Part shown: piece by piece, positions 11,115 to 21,160 of the stretch | How the letters are laid out: each line of letters opens with the position of its first letter | How positions within the stretch are numbered: position 1 is the stretch's first letter | DNA from: Flavobacteriales bacterium | GTDB lineage: Bacteria > Bacteroidota > Bacteroidia > Flavobacteriales_D > Parvicellaceae | Reading direction: 5' to 3' | DNA: 64,000 nt | Assembly (NCBI GenBank): GCA_020631555.1 | Contig: JAHDGY010000003.1 | Coordinates: 27,512 to 91,511, forward strand | Translations under genes and position numbers: made by a program | Notes under the pieces: generated by a model | The model's database searches: none | What the model was told of the DNA's origin: nothing | What the model saw: the letters and a program-made list of their open reading frames with translations, nothing else

Positions 11115-11561
11115 TTACCCATTATATATTTCGTCGTTGTTAATTAATTCTTTTATGTCTCCAAGAACCTCCAAACAAGTTTTTATCTTATCGGGGGCAA
11201 TTTTCTCAAATACCTTCTCATTAAACTGGATCACTGAATCTTTAGACAAATCCCTAACCTTCAAACCAGAGGGTGTCAAATAAATTCGAACCATTCGTTT
11301 ATCCTTTACATCGGGTTGCCGACAGATTAATCCTTTCTCTTCCAAAGACTTCAGGGCTCGAGTTAGACTTCTTGCTTCCATACCCATTTTGGGGCCGAGT
11401 TTGGTGGATGGGGTACCGTGTTTCACGTCAATATTTAGCAAAATATAACCAACTGACATTGTGATTCCAAATTTTGAAGCACGCGTATTATACAGCCGAG
11501 CAATTCCGTACCATGCCCACCTGATATGAAAGTCTATTGTTTCCTCGGATTTCATGAACAA
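11115..11561 (-). CDS. MarR family transcriptional regulator
   Basis: KLGPKMGMEARSLTRALKSLEEKGLICRQPDVKDKRMVRIYLTPSG wHTH; first gene of the beta-oxidation operon. Confidence 0.9.
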   Translation of the reverse strand: MFMKSEETIDFHIRWAWYGIARLYNTRASKFGITMSVGYILLNIDVKHGTPSTKLGPKMGMEARSLTRALKSLEEKGLICRQPDVKDKRMVRIYLTPSGLKVRDLSKDSVIQFNEKVFEKIAPDKIKTCLEVLGDIKELINNDEIYNG

Positions 11562-11589
11562 AAACGTCTCATTTTAACACTAAAGTAAC

Positions 11590-11619
11590 TTTTTTTAGTA
11601 TGCATGCATACTAAAAAAA
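11590..11619. promoter_or_regulatory. 30-bp perfect palindrome, putative MarR operator
   Basis: TTTTTTTAGTATGCATGCATACTAAAAAAA, perfectly self-complementary, 28 bp upstream of marR start. Confidence 0.7.
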
Positions 11620-11989
11620 TGGGTATTTTTTTTCGATAAATTCGTTCTACGAAGTTTGTGCGAAAAAGATTTGCCTATTAACCTATACACCGTCAGTACA
11701 TGTCCAGAATCAAAACAGTCAAGCACAAACCATAGACAAGCGCTATTTTTACCTCCATCAATAATTGACGATAAAAAACACACTTAGCAGACCAAAATTA
11801 ATAAACACTTCCATGTCATAATTCCAGTATTTATACCGGAAAATCCTACCTGAAAAGTTATTACACCTAGAGTCGTGTATTTAACCAAACAAGCTTCTGC
11901 CACCCTTTAAATCTGATCCACGAACACAGATATAAAATTGATCATTAATTTGTTATATTTCGACATCTGAAAACTAAAAAACACAACTT

Positions 11990-13930
11990 ATGCGACAGCT
12001 AATTTTTAACCAACACCATTTTTTATCTGTATGTAAATTTGTTCTGCTAGCCCTCATAATGTTAGCCGAAAAATCAAATTGCCAGCACATCAGCAGCAAA
12101 GTGGGCAGGTATGAACCAGGAAGTTTTGTTAGCAATCACTTGCTGGTTAAATTCAAACCTCAACAAACAGGGTCGAGCAATTTTGACTCGTTGTTTAAGT
12201 CCGGTGAACTTCTTAAACTTTCTCGCAAACATAAATGCATTAGACGATCTGCCATCGGCACTGACCCAGAAGGCGCAAGAACATTTTTATTGGAATTTGA
12301 CAACCAGTTGGATATTGAAAAAGCAATAGACCAATACTCTAGAACAGGATTGTTCAAGTATGTTGAACCTGATTTTATTCGAACCGCCCACTCCATTCCA
12401 AACGACCCCCATTGGATCAATCAATGGAGCCATCATAATAAGGGAAATAATGGTGGGAAGACCGACGCCGATATAGATATGGACAAAGCATGGGAGATAG
12501 AAACCGGCTCCAGCTCTATCGTAGTAGCAGTCCTAGATGCTGGAATTAATGCAGATCACCCAGAATTCAAGGACAGACTCACCAGTACAAGCTGGGACTT
12601 CGTTGATGACGATAACAATCCTAACGACGAAGATGGCCATGGCACTAGGGTAGCAGGAGTTATAGCCGCCAACGCCAACAATGGTATTGGCTTCGCAGGA
12701 GTAGACTGGCACTGTAAGCTCATGATTTGCCGAATCGCGGATGCCAAAGAAACTAAATCGAGTCTAGCTGCCAAGGGAATCCGACATGCAGTTAAGAATG
12801 GAGCCAGAGTAATTAATATGTCATTCGGCGGTCCCCACTTTAGCCAAACTGCACTTGACGCCGTGAACTATGCGCACAAAAACAACGTCGTGATGGTCGC
12901 CACGGGAGGCAACAATGGAAAGCTTGGTACTCGTTATCCCGCAGGTTACCCTAATGTCATTGGAGTTGGTTACACAACCAACAGTGATTCCAGAGCGCAT
13001 AAGAGTTCTTATGGAAAACATATTGACCTAGTTGCACCAGGCGTAAACGTTCCCCTATTAGATTATAAAGACTTCAGCAATTATTCAATTACGAAATCAG
13101 GATCTTCTTATGCAGCACCACTTGTTACAGGTGTCGCATCATTACTCTTAGCTCAAGACCCAAATAGAACACCAAATCAGATTAGGTCAATCCTGCAAAA
13201 AACAGCGGAAGACCAAGTTGGTAAACCAAGCGAAGACAAACCGGGATACGACCAGTACCATGGATATGGTAGACTTAATGCCTATCGAGCACTTTCTAGC
13301 TCCTCAAATTCAGGTAATTTACCTCTGCTAGATAACACAAAAGAAGGTTGTTGGAATGGAAGTGTTAACGCCATCTCCGTTTACGACCCAGAACAAAAAT
13401 GCAACATGACCTGCCCCGGAACAACAAACTACAAAAGATTTAGTGATGGATGGTACATTATCTACGGAAATTGGAGCTCAGGAATTTATAACCTAAAAAT
13501 CCAAGATAACGCTGGAAATGGTACAACAAAAAAAGTTCATTTCCGAAGCTACAACAATCAATGGATTCCAGTACCTGACTCAAAGTATTATGATTACGGC
13601 ATCAGAATCCAATTTTGTATCGTAGACAACTCCACTAGCTCCTCAAATTCAGGTAATTTACCTCTGCTAGATAACACAAAAGAAGGTTGTTGGAAAGGAT
13701 GTATTAACGTTTTCCCAAATCCAACGAACGCCGAGTTGAATATTTCCCTATCAGGAATCAAAATTGGCCCTGCTGAAATCAGAGATTTAACCGGTAAAAA
13801 AATTAGACAAATTGAATTGCACGAAGGGTTAAACAAACTTAATATTTCAGACATCGCTGAGGGTATGTATACCATCAATGCTTTAATTGACGGAAAACAC
13901 GTTCTCAAACGATTTATTAAAACGGAATAA
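11990..13930 (+). CDS. S8 (subtilisin-like) peptidase with T9SS C-terminal sorting domain
   Basis: VAVLDAGINADHPEF (Asp), DEDGHGTRVAGVIAA (His), SGSSYAAPLVTGVASLLL (Ser); C-terminal VFPNPTNAELNISLSG...GMYTINALIDGKHVLKRFIKTE. Confidence 0.93.
   Translation: MRQLIFNQHHFLSVCKFVLLALIMLAEKSNCQHISSKVGRYEPGSFVSNHLLVKFKPQQTGSSNFDSLFKSGELLKLSRKHKCIRRSAIGTDPEGARTFLLEFDNQLDIEKAIDQYSRTGLFKYVEPDFIRTAHSIPNDPHWINQWSHHNKGNNGGKTDADIDMDKAWEIETGSSSIVVAVLDAGINADHPEFKDRLTSTSWDFVDDDNNPNDEDGHGTRVAGVIAANANNGIGFAGVDWHCKLMICRIADAKETKSSLAAKGIRHAVKNGARVINMSFGGPHFSQTALDAVNYAHKNNVVMVATGGNNGKLGTRYPAGYPNVIGVGYTTNSDSRAHKSSYGKHIDLVAPGVNVPLLDYKDFSNYSITKSGSSYAAPLVTGVASLLLAQDPNRTPNQIRSILQKTAEDQVGKPSEDKPGYDQYHGYGRLNAYRALSSSSNSGNLPLLDNTKEGCWNGSVNAISVYDPEQKCNMTCPGTTNYKRFSDGWYIIYGNWSSGIYNLKIQDNAGNGTTKKVHFRSYNNQWIPVPDSKYYDYGIRIQFCIVDNSTSSSNSGNLPLLDNTKEGCWKGCINVFPNPTNAELNISLSGIKIGPAEIRDLTGKKIRQIELHEGLNKLNISDIAEGMYTINALIDGKHVLKRFIKTE
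13296..13356 (+). repeat. 61-bp exact direct repeat, copy 1
   Basis: ctagctcctcaaattcaggtaatttacctctgctagataacacaaaagaaggttgttggaa; identical to 13635..13695. Confidence 0.95.
13635..13695 (+). repeat. 61-bp exact direct repeat, copy 2
   Basis: Identical to 13296..13356, offset 339 bp (113 codons, in frame). Confidence 0.95.
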
Positions 13931-13954
13931 TAAGTTTAGATCAAAGACAACTTT

Positions 13955-13986
13955 AAAACCGACTCACTTCTGAGTCGGTTTTTTTT
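13955..13986. terminator. Rho-independent terminator
   Basis: aaaaccgactca-cttc-tgagtcggttttttt between convergent subtilase and folA. Confidence 0.9.
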
Positions 13987-14017
13987 ATTTGAACGCGTTC
14001 AAAATCTTCGCAAAAAA

Positions 14018-14524
14018 CTACTTACGATCGTAGACCTTAATTGTAAACGGATGCTCGTTTTGATCATCGGACGCAAAAAAATCTTCGCTAGAAATTTTCC
14101 ATTTTTCACTTTGAAATTCTGGAAAAAAGGTATCACCTTCAAACGACTTATCAATATGCGTCAGATACATTCTATCGCATAAATCTAATTCAAGAGCCAA
14201 AGCATATATTTGCCCTCCACCTATAATGAAGGCTTCTGTTTCTCCGTTTTGTCGGGCTAGATCAAGTCCATCCTCCAAAGTATTTACCACATTACATTTT
14301 TTCAATTGCAACCCTGGAGTTCGAGTGACCACAATATTAGTCCTCTTGGGAAGCGGTCGCCACTTATCCGGAATAGAATCGTAGTTCCGCCGTCCCATAA
14401 TTATATGATGATTTAACGTGGTTTCTTTAAAGAAACGCATATCACGTGGGAGATTCCAAACTAAGTCATTGTCTTTTCCGATGACACCATTTTTGGCCAC
14501 CGCTGCAATCAAAGAAACTCTCAT
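14018..14524 (-). CDS. folA: Dihydrofolate reductase
   Basis: MRVSLIAAVAKNGVIGKDNDLVWNLPRDMRFFKE...IIMGRRNYDSIP. Confidence 0.96.
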   Translation of the reverse strand: MRVSLIAAVAKNGVIGKDNDLVWNLPRDMRFFKETTLNHHIIMGRRNYDSIPDKWRPLPKRTNIVVTRTPGLQLKKCNVVNTLEDGLDLARQNGETEAFIIGGGQIYALALELDLCDRMYLTHIDKSFEGDTFFPEFQSEKWKISSEDFFASDDQNEHPFTIKVYDRK

Positions 14525-14534
14525 AATTTTTTAC

Positions 14535-15359
14535 CTAAATCGAAACTGCTGCCTTAATATGGGGATAAGGATCATAATTCAGCAATTCAAAATCTTCATA
14601 TTTAAACTCAAATAAATCTCGAACTTCTGGATTGATTTGCATTTTAGGCAATGGCCTGCATTTTCGACTCAATTGTTCTTCAGCTTGTTCAATATGGTTA
14701 TTATACAGATGTACATCGCCGAAAGTGTGCACAAAATGACCCGGCTGTAGTTCACAAACCTGGGCAACCATCATCGTTAATAAGGCATAGGATGCAATGT
14801 TGAAGGGGACCCCTAAAAACGTATCTGCACTGCGCTGATAAAGCTGACAGCTGAGTCTTCCATTACTAACATAAAATTGAAAAAATGCATGACACGGTGG
14901 CAAGGCAGCTTTGCCTTCCGAAACATTATCGCTAAAACTTTTCGAGGTATCTGGTAAAACACCCGGATTCCACGCCGAAACGATTATTCTTCTACTATTC
15001 GGATTAAATTTGATGTCGTTTAACGCCTGCTTTATCTGATCTATTCCGTCACCATTCCAATCCCTCCACTGCTTTCCATAAACCGGACCCAAATCACCAT
15101 TTTCATCTGCCCATTCGTCCCAGATTTTAACCCCATTATCTTGCAAGTATCCAATATTCGTATCCCCATTCAAAAACCACAGAAGTTCATGAATAATGGA
15201 TCGAAGATGTAGCTTTTTAGTAGTGAGCAAAGGAAAACCTTCTTGCAAATCAAAACGCATTTGATAACCAAAAGTGCTGATCGTTCCGGTTCCGGTTCGA
15301 TCACCTTTTTGCTCTCCATTTTCCAAAATGTGTTTTAGAAGATCGTGATATTGCTTCAT
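14535..15359 (-). CDS. thyA: Thymidylate synthase
   Basis: [38 protein letters not shown]...[13 protein letters not shown]. Confidence 0.97.
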   Translation of the reverse strand: MKQYHDLLKHILENGEQKGDRTGTGTISTFGYQMRFDLQEGFPLLTTKKLHLRSIIHELLWFLNGDTNIGYLQDNGVKIWDEWADENGDLGPVYGKQWRDWNGDGIDQIKQALNDIKFNPNSRRIIVSAWNPGVLPDTSKSFSDNVSEGKAALPPCHAFFQFYVSNGRLSCQLYQRSADTFLGVPFNIASYALLTMMVAQVCELQPGHFVHTFGDVHLYNNHIEQAEEQLSRKCRPLPKMQINPEVRDLFEFKYEDFELLNYDPYPHIKAAVSI

Positions 15360-15451
15360 GATTCGAGGGTTTTCAACTTATTTTCCAAAATTAGACCTAA
15401 TCGAAAAAGAGAAAAGAATACGTTAATAAAAAGAAGGAAGATGTTAACAAA

Positions 15452-17260
15452 TCACACAAACATTCCAACCATTACAGCCGTGAGCAAACAAGCAATTGCT
15501 CCGCCCAACAGAGAACGAACACCAAGTTGAGCAAGCAAAGATTTTCTTTCGGGTGCCAGCGCCCCAATTCCTCCAATTTGAATTCCAATCGAAGCAATGT
15601 TCGCAAAGCCGCAAAGCATATAGGTGCAAATCAGCACCGACCTTTCGGATAGGAGCCCTTGTGCTTGCATCTGACCCAATCTTGGATAAGCTACAAATTC
15701 GTTGAGAATTGTTTTCTGCCCTAACAATTCTCCGATATACAAAATCTCGCTATTATCAATTCCAACAAGCCACGCAATCGGTGCGCACAAATACCCAAGC
15801 ACCATTTGAAATGACAACTCTTTATACTGGGTATTTTGGTCCAACAGCTCATTAATCCCAGAAACATCTCCAATCCAACCCAAAATACCATTGGCTAACG
15901 CAATCAAGGAGATAAATACCAACACCATTGCTCCAACATTTACTGCCAATCGAACCCCGTCTCCGGTTCCTATCGTTATTGCTTCTAATAAGTTGGCACC
16001 AAAGCGCTCCTCGGAAATTTCCATTGATTCTTTAAAGCTTTCTGTTTCAGGAATGAGAATCTTAGCCGCCACAATTGCAGCTGGTGCTGAAATAATTGAG
16101 GCCGTCAACAAATGTTTTGTGAAGTATGCTTGTTTTATCGGATCAGCGCCCCCTAACAGCAATACGTAAGCCGCCAATGCCCCACCTGCTGCAGTAGCCA
16201 TTCCACCAGTCATCAAACACATTACTTCCGATTTCGTCATCCCCAATAAATAAGGCTTGATCAATAGAGGCGACTCCGTTTGACCTAAAAAGACATTGCC
16301 TGCTGCCGCCAAACTTTCGGCCCCAGAAAGAGCCATTGCCTTTTTCATTATTAGAGCAAATACGTACACCAACTTTTGAATCACTCCTAAATAATACAGA
16401 ATACTCATTAGGGCAGAAAAGAAGATGATTGTGGGCAAAATCGTGATCGCGAAAACTAGTAACGGTTGTTGAATTTCTTGCCCATTCACCCCAAACAAAA
16501 ATCGTGTTCCTTCTGAAGCGTAATTGGTGAGTTTTATAAAACCACGCGCTACCCATTCAAGTGCTGCTTGACATGGAGGCAAATACAATATACACACCGC
16601 AAGAATCAACTGAAACAACAACCCTTTACCTACAAGTGACCAGCTAATGGATTTTCTATCTGCACTAAATAACCAAGCCAATAATATCAAACCTACAACA
16701 CCGACAAGACCACGGCTAATCGATTTTCCCGAGGCATTGAATCCTGATATCCCATAAACTGATCCCGTTTCTTTACTAAACTGCAACTCATATCCTCCGC
16801 TTTGTAGAATCAACGAATCATGGCATTTATGAACGATCAACCACTGTTGTTCAACCCCAACAGCTGTCAGCCCGGAATTAGTAATGCTCCCAACAAGCTG
16901 ATCACCTGCCTTCAGTTGAATACTAGATTCTCCCTGTTCACGATTATAAATCATCGAATCGATGGGAACAGAAACTCCCTCGGGAAATCCTATTAAGATT
17001 AACGCTTGTCCCAACAACTGCGCATTTCCCGTAGCAGTATCCTCCGCAAGGATACTTTGGGTAAATTTCAATTCACCACCAGAGTAATTAAACTCAATAA
17101 AATTCCGTTGATCTGCGCGACCAGAAAGATCTTGGGTGGATGAACCATCATAAATACTGGTAAGCAACCATTTCCCTACAAGACCTGACGTATCTTGTGC
17201 ATTGCAGCCTAACGTCACAAAAATTGTGAGAAAGATGATAGAAACCCAGAAACGAAACAT
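15452..17260 (-). CDS. CNT-family nucleoside transporter with N-terminal lipocalin-like/lipoprotein-type extension
   Basis: C-terminal NupC-like core (GVNGQEI..., LGQTESPLLIKPYL, LCGFANIASIGIQIGGIGALAPERK); N-terminal about 170 aa begins with signal plus LGC and contains LVGKWLLTSIYDGS. Confidence 0.88.
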   Translation of the reverse strand: MFRFWVSIIFLTIFVTLGCNAQDTSGLVGKWLLTSIYDGSSTQDLSGRADQRNFIEFNYSGGELKFTQSILAEDTATGNAQLLGQALILIGFPEGVSVPIDSMIYNREQGESSIQLKAGDQLVGSITNSGLTAVGVEQQWLIVHKCHDSLILQSGGYELQFSKETGSVYGISGFNASGKSISRGLVGVVGLILLAWLFSADRKSISWSLVGKGLLFQLILAVCILYLPPCQAALEWVARGFIKLTNYASEGTRFLFGVNGQEIQQPLLVFAITILPTIIFFSALMSILYYLGVIQKLVYVFALIMKKAMALSGAESLAAAGNVFLGQTESPLLIKPYLLGMTKSEVMCLMTGGMATAAGGALAAYVLLLGGADPIKQAYFTKHLLTASIISAPAAIVAAKILIPETESFKESMEISEERFGANLLEAITIGTGDGVRLAVNVGAMVLVFISLIALANGILGWIGDVSGINELLDQNTQYKELSFQMVLGYLCAPIAWLVGIDNSEILYIGELLGQKTILNEFVAYPRLGQMQAQGLLSERSVLICTYMLCGFANIASIGIQIGGIGALAPERKSLLAQLGVRSLLGGAIACLLTAVMVGMFV

Positions 17261-17265
17261 GTTAG

Positions 17266-17868
17266 TTACGACTTCTTCCTAAGATTAATTTCGTCGCGAA
17301 GCCTTGATGCTCTTTCGTAATCTTCATTAGCAATGGCTTCCTTCAATTGATTTTCAAGATCGTTTACAGAAAGAGAATTTATACTTGCAGGAACCTGAGA
17401 CAATTCTTCAACATTAACATCCTCCTCTACTAACGAAGACTCGTCGTCGTCGTCCATATCTTCCAGGATAATGCCGGCCGAACTCAAGATAAATTCGTAG
17501 GTAAACACATCACAACCAAATCGCACCGCCAAAGCGATTGCATCTGAAGTTCTGGCGTCAACCTCTACTTCAATCCCTTCGCGAACACAAATTAGCTTAG
17601 CGAAGAAAATCCCCTCGACCAAATTGTAAACTATAACCTCCTTAACGTTAATTTGGAATTCTGAAGCAACAGATTTAAAAAGATCGTGCGTTAGAGGCCT
17701 ACTCGGCTTCATGCTTTCAAGCTCAATTGCGATGGCCTGCGCTTCGAATCCTCCAATGATGATTGGCAATCTCCTTTTTCCATTTCCTTCCTTGAGCACC
17801 AACGCATAGGCTCCCGATTGGGTTTGACTATAAGAAAGCCCTACGATGTCCAACTTGATCTTTTCCAT
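17266..17868 (-). CDS. Bifunctional nuclease (DUF151) with C-terminal UVR motif
   Basis: MEKIKLDIVGLSYSQTQSGAYALVLKE..GKRRLPIIIGGFEAQAIAIELE; NQLKEAIANEDYERASRLRDEIN. Confidence 0.9.
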   Translation of the reverse strand: MEKIKLDIVGLSYSQTQSGAYALVLKEGNGKRRLPIIIGGFEAQAIAIELESMKPSRPLTHDLFKSVASEFQINVKEVIVYNLVEGIFFAKLICVREGIEVEVDARTSDAIALAVRFGCDVFTYEFILSSAGIILEDMDDDDESSLVEEDVNVEELSQVPASINSLSVNDLENQLKEAIANEDYERASRLRDEINLRKKS

Positions 17869-17957
17869 TCAAATAAACAAATTGGGAAGCACAAAGACCT
17901 CCCAATATCTTGTTACACGAAAATAATAATTATATCCAATGTCTCAAACCAGCCGGT

Positions 17958-18914
17958 TTAATTCTGAAACGCTTTAAATTTTTCTATTGCTGCGGTCAAT
18001 TTCGGAAGCACCTCAAATGCATCGCCAACCACACCGTAATCCGCTGCTTTGAAGAAAGGCGCCTCGGCATCTGTGTTAATTACAACAATGGTTTTACTTC
18101 CATTAACCCCTGCAAGGTGCTGAATAGCTCCTGAAATTCCAACTGCGATGTACAAGTTTGGCCGAATGGCAATTCCAGTTTGACCAACGTGCTCGTGATG
18201 CGGTCTCCATCCAATATCAGCAACCGGCCGAGAACAAGCTGTTGTAGCACCCAACGTCTGAGCTAAATCTTCAACCAAATTCCAGTTTTCCGGCCCCTTT
18301 AATCCGCGACCTCCAGAAACTACCATTTCCGCCTCTGGCAAAGGAGCAACATCTCCGGATTGAATTTTGGTTTCTTTAACCGTAATTCCTGCACCTCCAA
18401 GGTCAGCAGAAAAACCCTCAACTGTAGCCTGTCCCCCAACCTTCTCGGCGGCAAATGAATTTGGCATTAAAGAAAGAACTTTTTTATCTGAATTGATGGC
18501 AACATGGGCAAATGCTTTCCCTGAAAAAGCATTCGTTTTCACAGCAAATCCACTGCTCGTATCAGGCAAAGCAATTACGCTTGATGCATGACCAGCACTA
18601 AGCTTTACCGCCACCCTTGGGCCAACAGCTTTTCCAAGCTGATCTTGAGCCAAAACAACTATCGAAGCTCCAACCGAATCGGCCGCTGCCGTAATCAAAC
18701 GCGTCAACTGTTGTTCGTTATTACTTGTCAATTCACGATTTACCAAAACTTTGGAAGCGCCAAATTCTCCTAACGTGCCTAGTACGTCTTCCCCTAAACT
18801 TCCATTGGTAATCACGGTTACATCACCACCTAATTTTTTCGCGTAAGAAATAGCTTCGCAACCTGCTTTGGCAACCGCATTTTCTTTTGATTCTACAAAT
18901 ACTAATACCGACAT
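17958..18914 (-). CDS. etfA: Electron transfer flavoprotein subunit alpha
   Basis: MSVLVFVESKENAVAKAG..., VVSGGRGLKGPENW, SGAIQHLAGVNGSKTIVVINTDAEAPFF. Confidence 0.95.
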   Translation of the reverse strand: MSVLVFVESKENAVAKAGCEAISYAKKLGGDVTVITNGSLGEDVLGTLGEFGASKVLVNRELTSNNEQQLTRLITAAADSVGASIVVLAQDQLGKAVGPRVAVKLSAGHASSVIALPDTSSGFAVKTNAFSGKAFAHVAINSDKKVLSLMPNSFAAEKVGGQATVEGFSADLGGAGITVKETKIQSGDVAPLPEAEMVVSGGRGLKGPENWNLVEDLAQTLGATTACSRPVADIGWRPHHEHVGQTGIAIRPNLYIAVGISGAIQHLAGVNGSKTIVVINTDAEAPFFKAADYGVVGDAFEVLPKLTAAIEKFKAFQN

Positions 18915-18917
18915 ACC

Positions 18918-19658
18918 TTAAATAACTTTTGCTTCGTTGTGCAACAATTCAACCAATTCTTCCATATTCTCCGGGTCAATATACTTGCATTCCGCTTTTG
19001 CATTTGGAAGCTCATAATTTATCACAGAAGTTAATGCAGCCAACTCAACCGGAGCGACCACATTAAGTGGCTTAGTCCTAGCAGCCATTATTCCTCGCAT
19101 ATTCGGGATCCTTTGTTCTGCCATTCCTTTAGCAGCAGAAAGAACAAATGGCGTAGCGACCTCCACGACTTCAAGCCCTCCAGACACATCTCTTTCCAAA
19201 GTCGCTGTATTTCCATTTACATCCAATTTTGTCGCAAGCGAAACAAACGGCTGATCCAGAAATTCCGCTACCATCGCACCAACCTGCGCCCCGTTGTAAT
19301 TGATGGTTTCCTTGCCGGTCAATACAATATCATATCCACCCTCCTTTGCGTGCTCAGCAATTTGCTTCGCCACGAAAAATGGATCTTTTGGCTCAGCATC
19401 AATCCGAATGGCCTCATTAGCACCAATTGCCAGCGCCTTTCTTATTACAGGATTATCTGCTTCCGTTCCAACGGTAATCGTAGTAACCGTACCCCCTGAA
19501 GCTTCAACAATCTCCAAAGCACGAACCAGCGCATACCATTCATCGTATGGATTTACAATATACTGAACACCATTCTCGTCAAACTTGGTGTTCCCGTCAG
19601 TAAAAGCAATCTTAGACGTGGTGTCCGGAGCTTTACTGATACAAACCAATAATTTCAT
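18918..19658 (-). CDS. etfB: Electron transfer flavoprotein subunit beta
   Basis: MKLLVCISKAPDTTSKIAFTD...NPYDEWYALVRALEI...GKETINYNGAQVG. Confidence 0.95.
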   Translation of the reverse strand: MKLLVCISKAPDTTSKIAFTDGNTKFDENGVQYIVNPYDEWYALVRALEIVEASGGTVTTITVGTEADNPVIRKALAIGANEAIRIDAEPKDPFFVAKQIAEHAKEGGYDIVLTGKETINYNGAQVGAMVAEFLDQPFVSLATKLDVNGNTATLERDVSGGLEVVEVATPFVLSAAKGMAEQRIPNMRGIMAARTKPLNVVAPVELAALTSVINYELPNAKAECKYIDPENMEELVELLHNEAKVI

Positions 19659-19962
19659 CTTAATATATTATTATCGAGAGTTCGATTAGTTCGATGGACA
19701 AAATTAAAACTATTTGCACCACTTGATTCAATTTTTGATTCGGATGAACTTTCTCCCTTAAAACCACCAGAACATTTCCTGACTTAATATTCGCAAGATT
19801 CAGCAATTCTCCGAAGTCCATGCCAGAACGACGGTAGAAAAGTAAAACCCTTCGTACAGAAAGCATGAAATTTAATGGTTGTTTCGACCAAAATTGCCAT
19901 TACCTATTTACACTTTCATCAACTTATCTATTTTTGCAGTTATCAATCTAGATTTACAGGAA

Positions 19963-20940
19963 ATGAAAACGGTACAATTCAGAGAGGCACTAAGAGAGGC
20001 AATGAGCGAAGAAATGAGAAGCGACGAGCGCGTTTTTCTAATGGGTGAGGAAGTTGCGGAATACAATGGGGCTTATAAAGTTTCGCAAGGTATGCTCGAC
20101 GAGTTTGGACCAAAAAGAATAATCGACACTCCAATTGCTGAACTTGGTTTTGCCGGAATTGGTGTTGGTGCTGCAATGAATGGCCTCCGACCAATCGTGG
20201 AATTTATGACTTGGAATTTTGCAATATTGGCGGCTGACCAAATCATTAACAGTGCTGCCAAGATGTTGCAAATGTCCGGTGGACAATATGGTTGTCCCAT
20301 AGTTTTCCGAGGCGGAAACGGGACTGCTGGTCAATTAGCCGCAACGCACTCGCAGAGTTTTGAAGCATTTTATGCACACGTTCCTGGATTGAAGGTTATT
20401 ACCCCTTCCAACCCTTACGATGCCAAAGGTTTATTGAAAGCTGCTATTCGAGATGAAGATCCTGTGGTTTTCTTGGAATCTGAAAAAATGTACGGCGACA
20501 AAGGAGAAATTCCAGAAAACGAATATATCGTACCTATTGGTATTGCAGACATTAAGCGTTCGGGTAGCGACGTCACTATTGTTTCTTTTGGAAAAATCAT
20601 AAAGGAAGCTTATAAAGCTGCTGAAGAACTGAGCAAAGATGGTATTGAATGCGAAATCATCGATTTACGAACTATTCGACCAATTGATTACAACACAGTT
20701 GTTGAATCTGTAAAAAAAACTAACCGTTGTGTTGTTCTGGAAGAAAGTTGGCCAATTGCGTCGATTTCTTCGGAAATTGCTTACCACGTTCAACGTTATG
20801 CTTTTGACCACCTTGATGCTCCTGTGCAAAGAATCACGCAATCGGATACTCCATTTGCTTTTTCTCCACCTTTGATTGAAGAGGCTTCTCCTAATGCTGC
20901 TAGACTTATTCAAGCGGTTAAAGAGGTCGCCTACGCCTAA
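19963..20940 (+). CDS. pdhB: Pyruvate dehydrogenase E1 component subunit beta
   Basis: MKTVQFREALREAMSEEMRSDERVFLMGEEVAEYNGAYKVSQGM...; internal ATG chosen over ORF start by family N-terminus. Confidence 0.94.
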   Translation: MKTVQFREALREAMSEEMRSDERVFLMGEEVAEYNGAYKVSQGMLDEFGPKRIIDTPIAELGFAGIGVGAAMNGLRPIVEFMTWNFAILAADQIINSAAKMLQMSGGQYGCPIVFRGGNGTAGQLAATHSQSFEAFYAHVPGLKVITPSNPYDAKGLLKAAIRDEDPVVFLESEKMYGDKGEIPENEYIVPIGIADIKRSGSDVTIVSFGKIIKEAYKAAEELSKDGIECEIIDLRTIRPIDYNTVVESVKKTNRCVVLEESWPIASISSEIAYHVQRYAFDHLDAPVQRITQSDTPFAFSPPLIEEASPNAARLIQAVKEVAYA

Positions 20941-21160
20941 ATTTGGGCGATTCTAACTTTTAACCTAAACATGGTTACTCCAAAAAACGGGTCTATGACC
21001 CTTGGATAATTCATACCCAGAGGTTCGCTCCGCTGAGGATAATAGAAGCGTCGAAGGGTCGGTGATTGCGGCACAAATGACGAGTGGACCTTCTACCTTT
21101 ATCTGGACACTATAGTTAAGCATGAATTATGGACTTCCTACAAAAAAGTGGACAAATTAG

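Noticed and set aside
16143-16556. 137-aa minus-strand ORF in an alternative frame within the nucleoside transporter gene
   Set aside because: Same strand, different frame; the CNT motifs are in the main frame.
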